Assembly (NCBI GenBank): GCA_032191485.1
Contig: JAVDOI010000019.1
Location: 3,654,282 to 3,718,281 of the forward strand
From: Leptoclinus maculatus
Taxonomy: Eukaryota; Chordata; Actinopteri; Perciformes; Stichaeidae
Reading direction: 5' to 3'
Length of the DNA stretch: 64,000 nucleotides
The notes beneath the pieces were generated by a model. The model was not told the origin of the DNA. It ran no database searches and saw only the letters and a list, made by a program, of their open reading frames with translations. Position numbers and translations under genes: made by a program. Of this stretch, positions 24,101-38,700 are shown piece by piece (within the stretch, counting starts at the first letter, position 1; each line of letters starts with the position of its first letter).

Positions 24101-24995
24101 GAAAAAAAAACTGTAAAACTGTTATTTTCTCTCCCCATCAACACCCTAATGCACACATGCAAATATTATGCTAATGGTATGTTAATTGGTGGAGTAGCTG
24201 CAAAGCAGCCCTGCTGTTCAAATGACTGGTGAGAAAATAGGTGGGGTCAGTCGCAAGCTGTAAAAGCAGCTCCAACACAAATAAACAAAACCCTCGGGGA
24301 TTAACAGAACAAGGGCCAGTGATAAACGGATGAGACGAGAGACAGGGAACACAACAGGCTGTACGCGAGGGGACAAGGGAATCAGCTCAGGGATATGGAA
24401 ATATACGGAGGAGCGGAGGGACAAGGGTAAAAGGAAGGAGTGAGGGAAGAAGGGTTTATGAGGGGGACACGGGGATTAAAAGGGGACACGGTGAAGGCAA
24501 TAATAAACAGGACACACAGGTAAAACTAATCAGCAGAGAGGGCTGAACGGGGGACGTTAAAAGGATTTAAATAAAAGGGATGAAGCAATGTGAACGGAAT
24601 TATGTATGAGAAGGGAGAGGAAGAGGACAGAGGTGAAGACAGGTTAAAGGAAACAAAGTGAAGTGGTGCAAGCAAGTTTTCAAGAGTAAAAGGAAAAAGA
24701 CAGCGTCATCATCACCATCATCATATTTCAGTGGCACAAGCTGCCATTATTGAGACTATCGACCAATCATTTCTTGCCGTCTTTCACAACTTTAACGTAT
24801 ACGTTTAACCCGTAGGAGGTGCCGGGGGGGCCGTCTTCACTGTTCTTCACCCGACCGAAACTCCTACTAATGTCTCCGTATAGTAAACTGGGTTTTATGA
24901 ATGAAAAGTGAACCCTGGAAACCCTTCATCGTCACTCGGCAGTGAACGCAGGCTCTGCCTTTTCCCCTTATAATAGTGTGTGGCATAAATCAAGG

Positions 24996-25060
24996 GCCCC
25001 GTTTACACCTGGTGTGCACATGTGATCTGGATCAGGATCAGGATCAGGATCAGGCGGCAA
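24996..25060. repeat. dispersed repeat end with (GGATCA)4
   Basis: The stretch gggccccgtttacacctggt resembles the terminus of a common fish DNA-transposon relic, and it is followed by four copies of ggatca. A related wording (gtgtttacgctcg, ggtgtaaag) occurs near 9340-9395. Confidence 0.35.
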
Positions 25061-25132
25061 CCTTTTCAGTGCTGAAAAATGAAAGCGACTTGTGAGCGAC
25101 ATAAAGTAAGTGATCCTGAACTTGATTTCAAG

Positions 25133-25268
25133 CAATACTTATAAAAAGTACTTCCTTTACGTAAAAGTCAAATGACAGATTTTTAAAAGTACACAAAAGA
25201 CAACTTTGTCACAGTAATGAGAGTAAAAGATATAATTATTCAAGTAAATTGTTACTTCCACCCCTCTA
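25133..25268 (-). repeat. dispersed teleost repeat, reverse copy
   Basis: It reads on the minus strand like the repeat at 9127-9285, with aaaagtacttcctttacgta and gttacttccaccc marking the two ends of the reverse copy. Confidence 0.45.
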
Positions 25269-26930
25269 TCGGTCTCCGTCGTGGCGCATAATTCGGACAC
25301 GCTAATCCTTTTTTTTTGGGTATCCTGAGGCGTCCCAGATGCTGCTTCAGTTGTGTTCCATATGAAACCCAACATAGAATAAAGTCGTTTGTCGAGCCGG
25401 ATGCTTATTCTCTGTCTGTCGGGTCGCACCATTACCAGTAGAGCTAACACCGTGTGATTAATATTACAATCGAGAGATTATACTCTCCGTACCCCCGCGT
25501 GGCACCGTGTAATCGTTTGGAGCATTGAGAGTTGTGAAACATTAGAGTACGAACACCCTAAATAAATAAGGCGCTCCCTCTCGTTTCCTTATGAATCTTG
25601 TCGGGGGCTTTGTAGCGCCAGGCCTCCAGCGCCTCCGGTCTTATCCTGTGTGTAGCGTAATGTGTACGAGCTCAGCGGGCCCTGGCAGGAGCGGCGCTAT
25701 TTGGAAACTGTCGGTGTCCGCTCCATGCCAACCAGCCACAAGATATCCCCCCCCCCCCCCCCCCCGCTTCCCTCCTGAAAAACATCCCCTCTGGAACCCC
25801 AATGGCTGCCAGTTTCTCAGACAGCCCACCGCTGACCCCTTCAGGCCAGGAAACTGTCGTCCAGCCAAAGAGCCCAGGGGCCTCGACCCCCCCCCCCCCC
25901 CACCCCCCTCCCCTAACGCAGACTCTAAGATGGCTGTGGTGTTGGCTGCTTATTGAAGCCCGGGAAAGAAAGGCAGAGGGACCGAGAAAAACAGGGAGGA
26001 AGGGGAGAAAGAAAGAGAGCACTCAAGTTTGCATTTTTAATTCGATCGCCTCGTCACTTCATTTCGCTCCAAGATTTAAAAAGCCCACTTACTCCTCTCT
26101 TTGCTTTGGACTTTTTTTTTTAATATGACAAGGATTCCCCCAGCATGTGCGTTGCTCTCCAGACGGCACTACAGACGCCACAAGCCATGCAGCAGACAGC
26201 CATGTGTCCTGACAGTTGACTTTGAATCAGAGTCGAGACTAACTTGATTTTGACAGCTTTTGTTTTTTTCCCCGTGTATTTTATTTATTTTCAGACGGGG
26301 GGTTGCGAAAGGTTGCGAGAAAAGACGCGCTGCCCTCTCGGTTGTCGTCATGTGTTTGTCCTCCCCTTTGCTTTTGTGTCCCCTCTCATCGGAGCCAAAA
26401 TATGACCGGTTGGCTCCGTCTCCCCTGCCCCTGGGGCCCCTGTGTGGAATTGTTAGGAATTTTTTTTCGATTGGGACAAATCAGGACAATCCAGCTGCAG
26501 TGGGAGAGAGGGAGGAAAAAAAAAAAGAAGAAGAGAGAGAGACGGGTATAGAGGAGGGATTGTCGGTTTAAAGTTCAGACTTCGGACAGCTGTTGTATCG
26601 TGAGTGTAAGAGGGATTTCCTGGATGGAGGTGTCCTAATGGCTCGGTGTTAATATGAATTCATAGACGACCCATTAGCGCTCTTCACTAACCCACCTCCT
26701 CCTCCTCCTCCTCCTCTTCTTCCGTCCCACCATAATGGCCCCGGATCTGGCCGCTAGTCTGCACGTAGCGGATATAGCCTGGATTTATTCTGATGTTCTC
26801 AGGGATTACACCCTCAGTGAGCTGTGTATTATGAGTAGATTTAGGCCCATAACTCCTGAAGATAAGGGGGGATTGGGGCGATTGTTTAAACGGCATGTGT
26901 TAGCCATCATCGCCGGGACACGAGGCCGGC

Positions 26931-26971
<41 letters not shown>

Positions 26972-29065
26972 AAGACTCAGGAAAATAAACTGTCCAGAGC
27001 ATCGGTGTTCATTGAAATTCCGATCCGATCTCAGTCCCTATTCTGAGATGCTTTAAATGAATTCATCTGAATGCTTTATGTAACTGAAATGCTTTTTGGA
27101 TAATGAAAAGCTTTCGGTAGCATTAATCAAAAGGGGAAATTCCAACGCTTATGCACAAACCGCTGGAATTTATTTCCACATGGTCGGAGGAGTTTCGTTC
27201 CACCACTTTATCAAAGAGAAAATGATTATAAAATAACAATACAACAAAAAGGAAATTATGCTTTTTCTTTTTAGAGTTTTAAAAATGAATAAATGCTTTG
27301 TAAGCTTAGTGTTTTTGAGCCTCACCCGATCTGAGCCAAATCTGTCTGAACCCAAGTCACATTCAGAGACACGCATAACGATGATGAATTGTCTTAAAGA
27401 AGCGTTTTGAGCCAGAGACCGCAAGCAAACCCAAAAAGCGAGACCATCCAGCCTTCCTGGTGTCCCGTTGGGTCCCGGACATAAATCTGGAGCTCCCGAC
27501 ATGCTGCTGCTCGACACATGTGCGAGTTCTGGTATTGCGGTGGGAGCGCAGTGTGGTCGATCAGCCCCCCCCCCCCGTGGTGAGGCTCTTTACAAGGCCT
27601 CGGGGACAAAGTGAGAGACCACACCGACCACAAAACACAGCTCCATAAACACTGTCAGAGAGTTTGACTTCAGCAGAGGACGGGCCGGTAGCACGGACTT
27701 GGAGGTCTGCGGGATGACTTCACTGACAACGTCTCAGACTGACAAAAGCTTTTAACACCGGTGTTAGTCGGTGACGCTGATGTCGAGGTTCGTACGGATG
27801 TTCGAGTTGCATTAGAAAGATTTGACATGTCATCTGGTGTACAGACGGTGCAGGTATACAGAACGTCCTCGGTAATCTGTAAATGCACTTAATGCGTCTC
27901 CAATGTTCTCCAGCAATGTCTGCAAAAAGTATACACTGCTACATACTATAAAGCTGTAATGGGGCACCGAGGTGGACGCAAATGGAAGCAGAAGATTCTC
28001 TTTTTCCGACAATTTGTGGCATTAATTACCCAGAAACTACACGCTGCAATGTCAATAAATCTTTATTTTTTTAAAACTACATCTGGTCAAAATAACCTGA
28101 AACTCAGGAAATCCAACTGGGAATTTTTTTTAACAAGTGTTAAATCAATTATTGGTACCGAGAGATAATAAGTCATAAAAGGTGGTAACGGCATATTTAT
28201 GGTCCCGCACACCGTTCTGTCTCCTGCTAGTACTGCAGCTTAGTGGTCTCTAGAGGCGGATACGTGTGTGCTCTCTCCTGCCAATAAAGTTTTAGTTTGA
28301 ATATACCATTTTATTAGAAAACCCCACACTGGAAGCTCTATATTTATATCCACCTCCATCCTCTTTGTTTACACACTTGAGGAGGCATCACCTGTGAGTA
28401 CATGTGTTCAGAAATACGTTGTACATGATACGCAAGCGTTATTGACAATTAACTGTGTTTAGATATTATATGCTACAGATTAGAGTCATTTTACACACTT
28501 TACTTAAATACTTACATGTTTTTGATCTTCCTTGGTTTATTATTTCAGCTGTAATCAATCTGTAGTTGCTTTATTTTCATGCATTCATTTTATGTTCATG
28601 GAGATATATGAAGATGCATTTAGATGCCTAAAGGAAATAAAAGTGCAGTTGAGAAATAAATCAGAGAAACGCATAGTACAACAGCAGAGAATGTAGTGTA
28701 GTGTGTAGGATAATGCAGATTTTAACCAACTGAAACTTCTCTTTTTGGGCTGTCCGTCTGGTCCATGACCCTTTACGAATGACTTACTCCTATTCATGAC
28801 TGCATATTTGATATATTATTAGACATTTTGTTCTAATATATATATACTTCTACTTGAATAAAAAGCCATCCATGTACAGTACTCAGATGGATAGTCTTCT
28901 TTCGCCATCCTTGCCAGTCAATCAGTCTTAAAATGAAGCAGCGGTCCAGTGAGCTTTTCCCCTCAGTATTGTGCCAAGCTGTCAATTCCGTGACAGAAGT
29001 ATGCCGGCTCTGAAATGTTCCAATAAATAAACATTACTGTGCAAGAGGACAGCTCTTTCTGCGTG

Positions 29066-29067
<2 letters not shown>

Positions 29068-29116
<49 letters not shown>
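29068..29116. repeat. (TG)24 microsatellite
   Basis: A pure 49-nt tract. Confidence 0.97.
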
Positions 29117-29117
<1 letters not shown>

Positions 29118-32100
29118 GCCAGATCTACAGCCTACATCCAGACAGCGACAGACAGACATTATGTAGCCGTGTGACACACAGAGAGAGGGAGCAGCGAGAG
29201 AACGAACATCTCTGCTTGTTATTCAGCTTATGGATTATGTTCTGTTTAAATGACATCTCTTCAGCTCTGCAAAAACAACTTTAAAGCCCCCCCCCCCCCC
29301 TTTTTTTTTTTTTCATCATGTAACATATTTCATCACAGTTCTTCCAAAAATAAATGCGGTCACAATGATCACGCTCAGAGGCCTTTGCAGAGGAATTGAG
29401 CTGGACGTGGACCAACAGACAGGAAGTCGACTAATCCTCTCTAGCCGGAGGTCGGAGGTCAACGTCCTGCTTTTTGAAGTTTGAAGCAGAAAAATTATGA
29501 AAAGTATCATTGTCTCGTCAAATTTTGTTTTCATGTGACAATTGTTTGCTTTCAACTTTGCTTCCCCCCCCCCCACACACACACACCCCCCCCCCCCCCA
29601 CACCTCTCATTCGCACACTCACATAAATGCCCCAGACGGGTGTAATTGGTGTGTAGGGACGGTTTGCCGCAAATAACTGTAATTACCAGAAATGACTTGT
29701 TTCATGAAAACAGTCACATGTGTCATTTTCTGTTTGAGTGCGGGGGTCAGATGTCTGTGGAACTTTGGGTTACAGCACTTTGCAACTCGTTTTTAACACA
29801 TTAAAGCTCATTGTTTTCAGTCACGCTGCGGATCACGGCTGAACTCTTCACACGCTGGTGTGAAATGAACTTCTGAGTGTTTTTTTTTTTTGTTACCGCT
29901 GCAAAGCTGATAGAAAAGAGGGGTCAGCAGCCCCCCTTTGATAATGATAATGCATAACACACACGCGAGCGTACGGACACACATAACAAGCAGGCACGCG
30001 GAGGACAACAGGCGTGCGTGCAGAAGCACTTGTCAACAGAGAGGCGTAAACACACACAGAACCCCGCTCATCGTTTCAGTTGTGCCCTTTGAAGTCCTCA
30101 AATATCACGAAGCATTTACAATCTAATTATGTGCGTTTCTTCTTTTTTTTTTTCACCACCCCCCCCCAATAACAGCTGTGAATAGAGAGAGAGAAAAAAA
30201 ATAAAAAACAGGAAAGAGCGAATGCATGAAGATGAGACCGCATGGAGAGAAACAAACACGGAGAGGGAGGCATTGAGGAAGAGGAGGAGGCGGATGTGTG
30301 TTGACAGTTGGTATGTCCGCCACTCTTTGGGTCATTAAGAAAGAGATACACCCGCCACCCATACCCCCATATAGTTAATCTGCAAGCTGCAGGGAAACTT
30401 GAACCAGGACCAGGACTCATCATCATCATCACCCAGGCCAACTTGTCCACCAAAACCCCCACCGGGGTGAGGGCTAGCTGGGATAGGGAGCCTCTGAACG
30501 CCCCTTGAAGCTCTACGACTGGTGTTTGTTTCAACTATGTGAGTGAAAAAAGCAGCCCTGGGCTTTGAGGCCTCTGCGGCCATATCTGACTTTTTTGGTC
30601 AAAATAAATCTAAAACTGTCTTCTCACCGAGAGCCATAAAGAAACATTAAATCAAACTCTCACTCGGAGGGAACAAATTAGTAAAAGGCAATCTGGGGAA
30701 CAAGCTGTAAGTGTTGTGTGTGTGTTAGGACAACTGCTCCTGTGTGTGAACGCGTGTGTCTGCTGTTGCTGCTCAAACAGTTTGAAGTGATACAGTTTTA
30801 TTTGCGACGGTACGTGTGTGTGTGTCTGTATAACAAGAACATAATCTATAGGAGGGTGCAAGGTGTGTGTGTGTGTCTGTGTGTGTGGGCGGGCGAAACG
30901 GCTTGTGCCTCGAGTCTATGTGTGTGTTTTTTTTCTGTGAATGCTAAGAAGGGAAAGAAAATACATTTAAAGAATGTGTGTGTTGGGGGGGGAGGGGGGG
31001 GGAACATGTGCGGATGTGTCCCCAATTTCTGCACGGTGCTCGTTTCTTCCCTGTTTCCGCCCTCCGCAAATCTCGGCGGTGGCAGCGGCGGCAGTGACAT
31101 TTGGGAGCAATTTTTAAGTGCGCGTGCAAAAAGGTTGTCAAGGGATTAATCTCATCTCACGCTGGGGCGCAGGAAAAAAACGGCTTCCTCCAAGAATTAA
31201 ACACAATTTACCCATCAAGACAAGTCTTTCAGGATGGGAGACAAGCATAAATAATATCTCCTCGGTCCAGATTCGCTAATTTACAAGCTTAGCATCTCCA
31301 AATGTTATTAGTCGGGAATGACGAGGTTACCAGAAGGCGCTGTAGGGAATGATTTGTTATCCGGGCAAGCAGCAGCTGCAGCGAAAGGCGCATGTTTGGA
31401 GTGCTGGGATAGAAAAGACAGACATACCTGACACCCACTGAACTCACCCCTCCTCCCCCCCCTCCGCTGCCACTACGACACCCGGGACTGCACACACCTC
31501 AGGCTGGCAGATAGTGAACTTGGCATCTCTCAAGCTAATGTTCTTTTCCACTCCTCTCATTCTCATTTGCTTTCAGTCTCCCCTTTCTCCCTCTCTCTCT
31601 CTCTTATTGCCATTTATTCTCTCTGTTTTCCCTTCGGTTTCTCTCCCTCTGTATCACTCTTTCTCTCCCACTTGCTCTTGAGGCTTGAAACATCAAATGG
31701 AACATTTGGGCAACCGTTGTCATCTTGGCAAGTGTTGAAGTAGCTCTCGTCTGCAATAAAAAAAATAGAAAAAGAAAAATGTTTAAAAGAGAGAAGGAAG
31801 TTAGTTTTTTTTTGTAGATATTCAGACGCTCTCAACATATCAGTCAAAGCGAATACAGATGTCTCTATGCCTCGTCCAAAAATATGTTTGTTTCTTCTGA
31901 AGATCTATATCGCCATCTTTGCTCGGTCGCCGTCAATCACGCGCGCCTTGAGTTCTCTGGCCAAGTTTAGCAGAATTTTCCGCGATTAACTTTGTAAATA
32001 ACCAGGTGCCTTGCTGAATTTGGATGCTGCACCTTTTCTAAGCTGACAAGGAGCTAACACCCCAAATCTGACGACGGCGGCGTTGTGCGAGATGTATCGC

Positions 32101-32585
32101 TCGCTCGGCGCGCGCCTTTGTGCATGCATGTAGGTGTGCATGTGTGTGTGTGTGTGTGTGTTTAAGGGAGAGTATTTTGATCTGTGCTGGCTGTTTATCT
32201 TGCTGAAACAGGAGTCTCCCGTCACTCCAGCCCCTTTCTGATCCTGACAGATGAGTTCAACCCCAGCCTGCAGCCTCGGAGGGGAAGAGAGGAGAGGAGA
32301 GAGAGAGAAAAGGAAAGGAGGGGGGGGGGGTGTTAAGAGAAAGAAACAGATGGATATAGGAAACAGAAATAGGAGAGAAAAGTGAGCGAAAGAAAGAAAA
32401 CCCACATAGAGATGGAGAAAGAGGAGAAGTCAGACAGAAAAGAGAGAGGACTGGAGGAGAAAAGAGAGGGCGCTTAGCTTCACCTGCCAGTCTGTGTTAG
32501 CGGGGATGAGCCAGAGTTCCCTGCTTCTGGAAGCTTAGTGTCAAAGGTGGGACTGCAGGGCTCTGCCTGACGTTTATGTGTGTAC

Positions 32586-32720
<135 letters not shown>

Positions 32721-35700
32721 CATGTGTCTTCGTGCCCAGTAGGAGTTCCCCCTCACGTTCCCACTTCTCGCCTCTCCACCGCTCCTGCCATCACTCAGGG
32801 GTTGGAGGTGGGGGGGTATACAGTGGTGTGGACGGGTAATGTGGCAGGCACCTCTTCAGACAACCAGACCCTGATCTCTGCCAGACTAATTGGATGATAC
32901 ATCTGTATCTTGTTTTTGACAATATTCCAATTTTTATTTTGCAAACATTTTTTTTTATTATTTTCTGGGTCATGTTGTCTGGAGAAATACGTATTTGTGG
33001 AGTTAAAAAAGGTCTAAATACAAAAAAATGCTCCACCATTATTTGAAGAAAAACACAGAAAAGGGAGCTTAAATCTGCTTTACTTAAGATGCACCGATCA
33101 GCTAAACCAACAGCGTCTATATTACAAAACATATCCACATGATTAATATTTCATATGAGAGCACCAAGGATTAGTCGTCACTTCTACGAGTGTGGTATGT
33201 TCCACTCAGACATCTGCCTCATCCCACCGATATCCACATGACACATTAGCACCGTATTTGGTCAACATTGATTGGTCAGATGTCACAAAGCTCTTCCAAT
33301 ACCACATCCAAGTGCATCGTGTTCGTTGGTTACTAAGGATAACAGTAACTATGGATGTTCTGCATTATGCATATATTAAGAAAATACAGTCAGATTTATG
33401 TCCAATCTACAATGAAACTAAATGATTTGTATTTTTAATCTTGGAGTCAATAAAAAGAGAATCAAACTTAAAAGGATGAAAAATACTAAATCCATTTGAA
33501 AAGTCCTCACACCCGTCACGACACCGACGTACCTTTGAAGTTGAATTGTTTAGCATACAGTCGCTCATATATACGTCCAGCAGATGAAGAGCAACATTAG
33601 TATTCATTTGGAGTCGTGTTTCTGGCCACCTGATGAATATACATCCAACATTCTCCCTCTGTTGTTTATCAGAGCCCAAGTAAAATATACAAACATATAG
33701 ATGCTATTTCCTGCATTTAGTAAATCAATCTAGCGATTAACATTCACATATTATACTTTTTTTATTTTTTTCCCCTCCAAAAAATTAGCTTTGTTCCAGT
33801 GTAGGAGACGTTTATGTTTGTTGTTTGGTAGCTATATTATCTTGATTCGTGCAGTATCATTGTGGACACTAGGTGGCGGTCATTAGATGCACAGGCTTGT
33901 ATATGTAGGGTCAAAGGTGACAGGAAGAGGAGGTAGAGGGAGGACACGGGGTACAGCCCAAGTCTCTTAATTGCGTCCCCGTTTCCCTCAAACCAATGCG
34001 AGGAGAGAGGAAACAAGGAAATATTTTCCAATAGATAATGTTGTAGTTAGAACTAAACTGCAAAGGCCACTGTGGTCTAATCTTTTCAATTCATGATCAA
34101 CTTTAGAGATCTTTTCTTTTTCTTTCATCTCTTAAAATTAATTACTTCTCCAGCCGTGAGTAGTGTCTTCTTCTTTCAGTCCTTTCAAAGCTGCATTCGC
34201 CCGCGCGACCTTCGTCTAAGGTAGAGAAGCCTGTAAGTAACCTTTGAGGTTAGACCCGGGTCAAAAACATGTCAGCGAAACACTCACCACACATCTCCTC
34301 CTGCTTGTTTTTTCCGCTCTTTGAGTGCACGATCATAAACTGAAGGCTATACTCGGATGAGCATATCAGCATTTGCCTTCACTCAGATCTTCCGTGGTGG
34401 AGGATACAGTTAAAGAGAGACCAGAGTAAGAAAATCAACCTGAAACTACAGGATAAAAGCGAAAATATAGGAGTTTGAAAAGTGAAAGAAAACCTTGCCA
34501 TTGTTAAAATACAACAAAAAAAAAAGATTACAGCTGCTCTAAGGATTTGCCTGTGAAATAAAGTCAAATTAATAAATCATTATTTTATTCTATTCATGGG
34601 TTGCTTTAAGTAATTTTCACGATGGAACATTTAATCCATTGTTACCACGACGTTTGAATCCTTCACTTTCCTCCTCTTCGCCTTGCGACAGCTCTCAACT
34701 TCCTCCTAAATGTAAAGTGTGTGACGTGAGTCAACTGGTGGGCTGTAACCAGAAGGGGGTTCATCTGGCACTCAACAACAATGGACCCTGGAAAGCCCAG
34801 CTGTTCTTCCACGTAGGTAAGTAGATTTACCCTGAATAACAGGCCTATTAGGCTCCACTGAGATATATTTCCTTTTTGCTGATAATACAATTTCTTTTAT
34901 ATGTTTTAATTAGTGTCTTTTCACTTTCTGCTGGATATTGGAGCGCTATTATTGTCGCCTTATTTTTGCCCATTATCCACCACTCTCACCTCATGTGCAT
35001 GCATTCAGTTCGCCCAGAAAGACCAAATGAATCACAGTTGGAGGAAGACAAATCAAATTCACACCTCTTAGACCCCGGTGTTTCCATTCCTGCCTACAAT
35101 GTGCCAGCTGTTAGCTTTGTTCCGTTCCGCCCTTTTAAACCTTACACCCCCTCCAACATTTACCTCCTAATTTTCTCATTTTCTTCTTTATCAGGTGACA
35201 TTTGTGCCTCCAGTCTGCCATTGCTTCAAGTCTTGAGTTTCATGGTACGATGTTGGTATAGAAGAGTTGATCTCGACGTCACTCTTGGGTCAGCCCCTGT
35301 AACTCAAGATTCAAATTCACTACTTGCTATTAGAGTTTTCAAGACAATGTGATATTTTATTTGGAAGTCTATTCCCAAATGTTAACAAAATAAGAGCGCT
35401 AGTAGGTTACAGGTTGGGTTTTACTTAATATGAGCAACATTAATAGGCCTACCTGTATGTGTTTGTATTTTGGTCTAAAAAATGGGCTCTGCTTTTGCCT
35501 CTCACCCCGATACACTACTCCCTTTACCTTTCTCAAAGCTCCCAGACCCGTAACTGAACCGCACCACCACCTCCTCAACCCTCACCTGCCCCACTGACTG
35601 GCATCCTGCCCCCTCTGACGACCCCCCTCCCCCCCCCCATCACCCCTCCAAATCATTTCATACCTCTGATGGTTCCCGCCCACGCAGTGCTCTTCCTCGC

Positions 35701-38700
35701 TCGCTTCCCTCTGCCAAGTCACTGGGGGCCCCCGCCGATGCCCAGGGCTCCACTGCGTTCTATCTCCCTCGCGCACACGCACACACACACACACACACAC
35801 TCACACACACACACCTCGGCCGTCACCACCTCTGCAGTGCCGGGGCCATCTGTAGAGTCTCGACATGTCGGGTTTTTTCGGCGAGCCACCTTGCTGTTAC
35901 ACAGCTACTTTTACAACCTTTCACACGGGCTACACATGCTCACCTTCAAATACACAGTCGGCAACAATGTGTGCCTTTGTGCCGGAGGTAGGATGCTTTT
36001 GCTACATGTGTGTAGGTGTGAAAATGTGTGTGCATCTGAAGGGGATATTGTAGCGGGAGAGTGCAAACACAGGGGGGTGCAATGTGATTTCAGCCCATCT
36101 ATTGAACTGGCGTAATTGGGAGCACGACCGACAGCGCGGCAACTGGAAAGGCTATATGTCAGACCAACTGCTTTTAGTGCCATCTCTCCTTCCCTTTCTC
36201 CCTCCTTCACACACACACACGTGCACTCTTTCATCTCTTACCGTCGCTTTACATTGCCCGTTGTCACCTCCAACCCCCGACATCCACGTGTTTCTGCTGA
36301 ATGGAATGGAAGCCCATTCTTTTCACAGTCGAACATCTTCGCCGAGAAGGCCTTGAAGAATATACGGTTACGTGCAAGGGTCTGACCTCTCACCCCGACC
36401 CGACCTGCCCCACGAGACTGGGAAAAACTGCAGGTCTTTGTGATGGCTTGTAAGCAGGATCTAAAGCGTCTCCCACTCGGCGACGCAGAGAAACCTTGAC
36501 TCTGACCCCTTGATGTATCTGGCATCGCATAATGGGAGCTGTAAATGCAGAATAGTTTTCATTGAAAAGGACGCGGCGGAGAAGGATGTTGATCACCAAA
36601 TAGGCCAAATTGTCTGAAAACACCCCTCCTACAAGGTGTTTGTTCGCATTCTCACATTTTGTTATTTTATTAGAGTGCTCGCTTTCTTGAAAAGTGCCGA
36701 TAATGCTACAGACAAAAATTAGACCTTTCGGAAGGGTAGCTCAGCGATGCTCACCACCGAATCCACTTAGATACCCTGCCCCCCCCTTTTTTCCTTTTCT
36801 TCTGTCTTGTTTACCTTAAATGCCTCCCTCTCTTAAACTCAAATCTGCCTCAAAAGTTTGTTCCTATCGCCGCTCTCTCTCTCTCTTTGTGTCTTTCTTT
36901 CTCTCAGATCTGTGACGGATAAGGAAGAGGACCGCGGGGGTCACGGAGCGGAGGCTGCGCGAGAAATCTCAACCACACTTTTTAATGACTTTTAATGAGA
37001 TTCATGAAACACGCAAGAAACTTGCAGAAAGAGGGAGAGAGAGAGAGAGAGAGGGGGAGAACGAAACGGAGGGAGGGACTGAGAGCGAGAGACGGAGAGC
37101 AAGCAGCACCGCCCGCCACCAAGCTGACAGCGAGCAGGCTTGACATTTGGCCTCTCGTAATTAGGGAAGTGCCAGATTCCGTCCCACTAAATCTCAGCTC
37201 AAAATCATTATTCTCGACGGTGTTGACTCCGCAATGTCCGACCCGCTTAAGCCCTCCTCAGTGCTTTTTTGTGTCCCCCCCACCCCCCCCCGTAAATATT
37301 GTAGCCAAAATTACATTACAGTTTTGCGCTTGCCTCCCCCTTAATTGCTTGCCCTCCAAACACAATCTGCTTTGGCAATACATAAGATGGTATGTGAGTT
37401 AACAGCGACAGTGAGTTGGCAGCGAGGCGGCTGAGCGGCGGTCTGTGAAAAAAGAAGGGAGCACTAAGACGAGGAGATAAAGTGTGGAGGAGAGCTGGAG
37501 AGGAGCTGATCACACACAGACAAGCTGGGGAGCAGCAGACAGATGCCACGAGAGCACGGCTGTCATCCGCACAGCCAGGAATGGAGGGAGGAGAGGACGG
37601 GATGGAGAGAGAGATGGAGGGAAAGAGAGGCACGGGGAGGAGTGGGAGAATGGAAGGAAGGAAGGGAGGGAAGAGGTGGGAAAAGGAGTTTGAAAGCAGC
37701 AGAGGAGGCTACTGTGGTGGTTTGCGAAATGAAGTGAAAGGAAGCGGAAGGAAGGAGATCAAATGTGGGTTGAGAGGATGCGATGAAGGGAAGGAGGGAG
37801 AGGAATGAACAGAAGGAAGAAACTTGTAGAATTTTAAAAGTGCAGGAAAGTAAATTTGGCGGAGGAAGTGTGTCTGCCAGAATGTCTTCTGCACTCATTC
37901 TCTCATAGAAAGTGAACTCTTTAAAGAATGAATGTTAAAACGACAGGCAGCGCAGACGTCATGACATTCTGTCTGTGTAAACTTTGTTTGTATACCAAAA
38001 GTATACTGACATTAGATACAGAAATGACAAAAGAGAACCGTATCAAGTATCAATCTACTGTGTGTAGATAGCAACACATTCTAGAAACACAAAGAAAAGA
38101 TCTCCCCAGATATCCTAGATATAGGCTTTTATTTCAAGTTGTTTTCATCAATATTCTCATGTTTCATTACCTGCTTTCTCTCTCTCTCTCTGTACATTGT
38201 GTGTTAACTTATGTTTCTAATATCAGGATGTGATGTGAAATGCAAATACAAAGTCTATATAGAAGAGAAAGACGCACGTATGAGTCTCACGTCTCACGTA
38301 TCTGACGACACAATGAGTGAAATCTGTTTGAAGAAGTTTGAAAATTAAGCTGGAGATGTTACTGACACTACACTTCATTTCTAAATGTTATATAGTGTAT
38401 ATAGTGTGTTTAATTTACTCCTCTATATCCATCTGAGTTCATCATCCAGCATCTGTTAAATCCAGTCAGTGTCGTCTTTTTAAGGAGAAAAAAAAAGTAC
38501 CGTGATTTGTTTTAAGCCTTTGCAGTCAATCATGTGGTATAAAACACATACATAACCACAAGCTAATACCCCCCCCCCCCCCCCCCCCATCATCATCTCA
38601 TCGCACACACACAAAAAGCATTGCCACGAGCTCCTTTTTCTCCACTTTATGAGGAGTTGAGACAAAGTTCCCTCCTGGCACTTGGAGGCTTGTGTCTTGC

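Noticed and set aside
34639..34824. Possible exon (PKCKVCDVSQLVGCNQ, ending near gtaagt)
   Set aside because: It has a nice donor but no known family, no good partner exon nearby and no acceptor-defined start. Not enough to call a gene.
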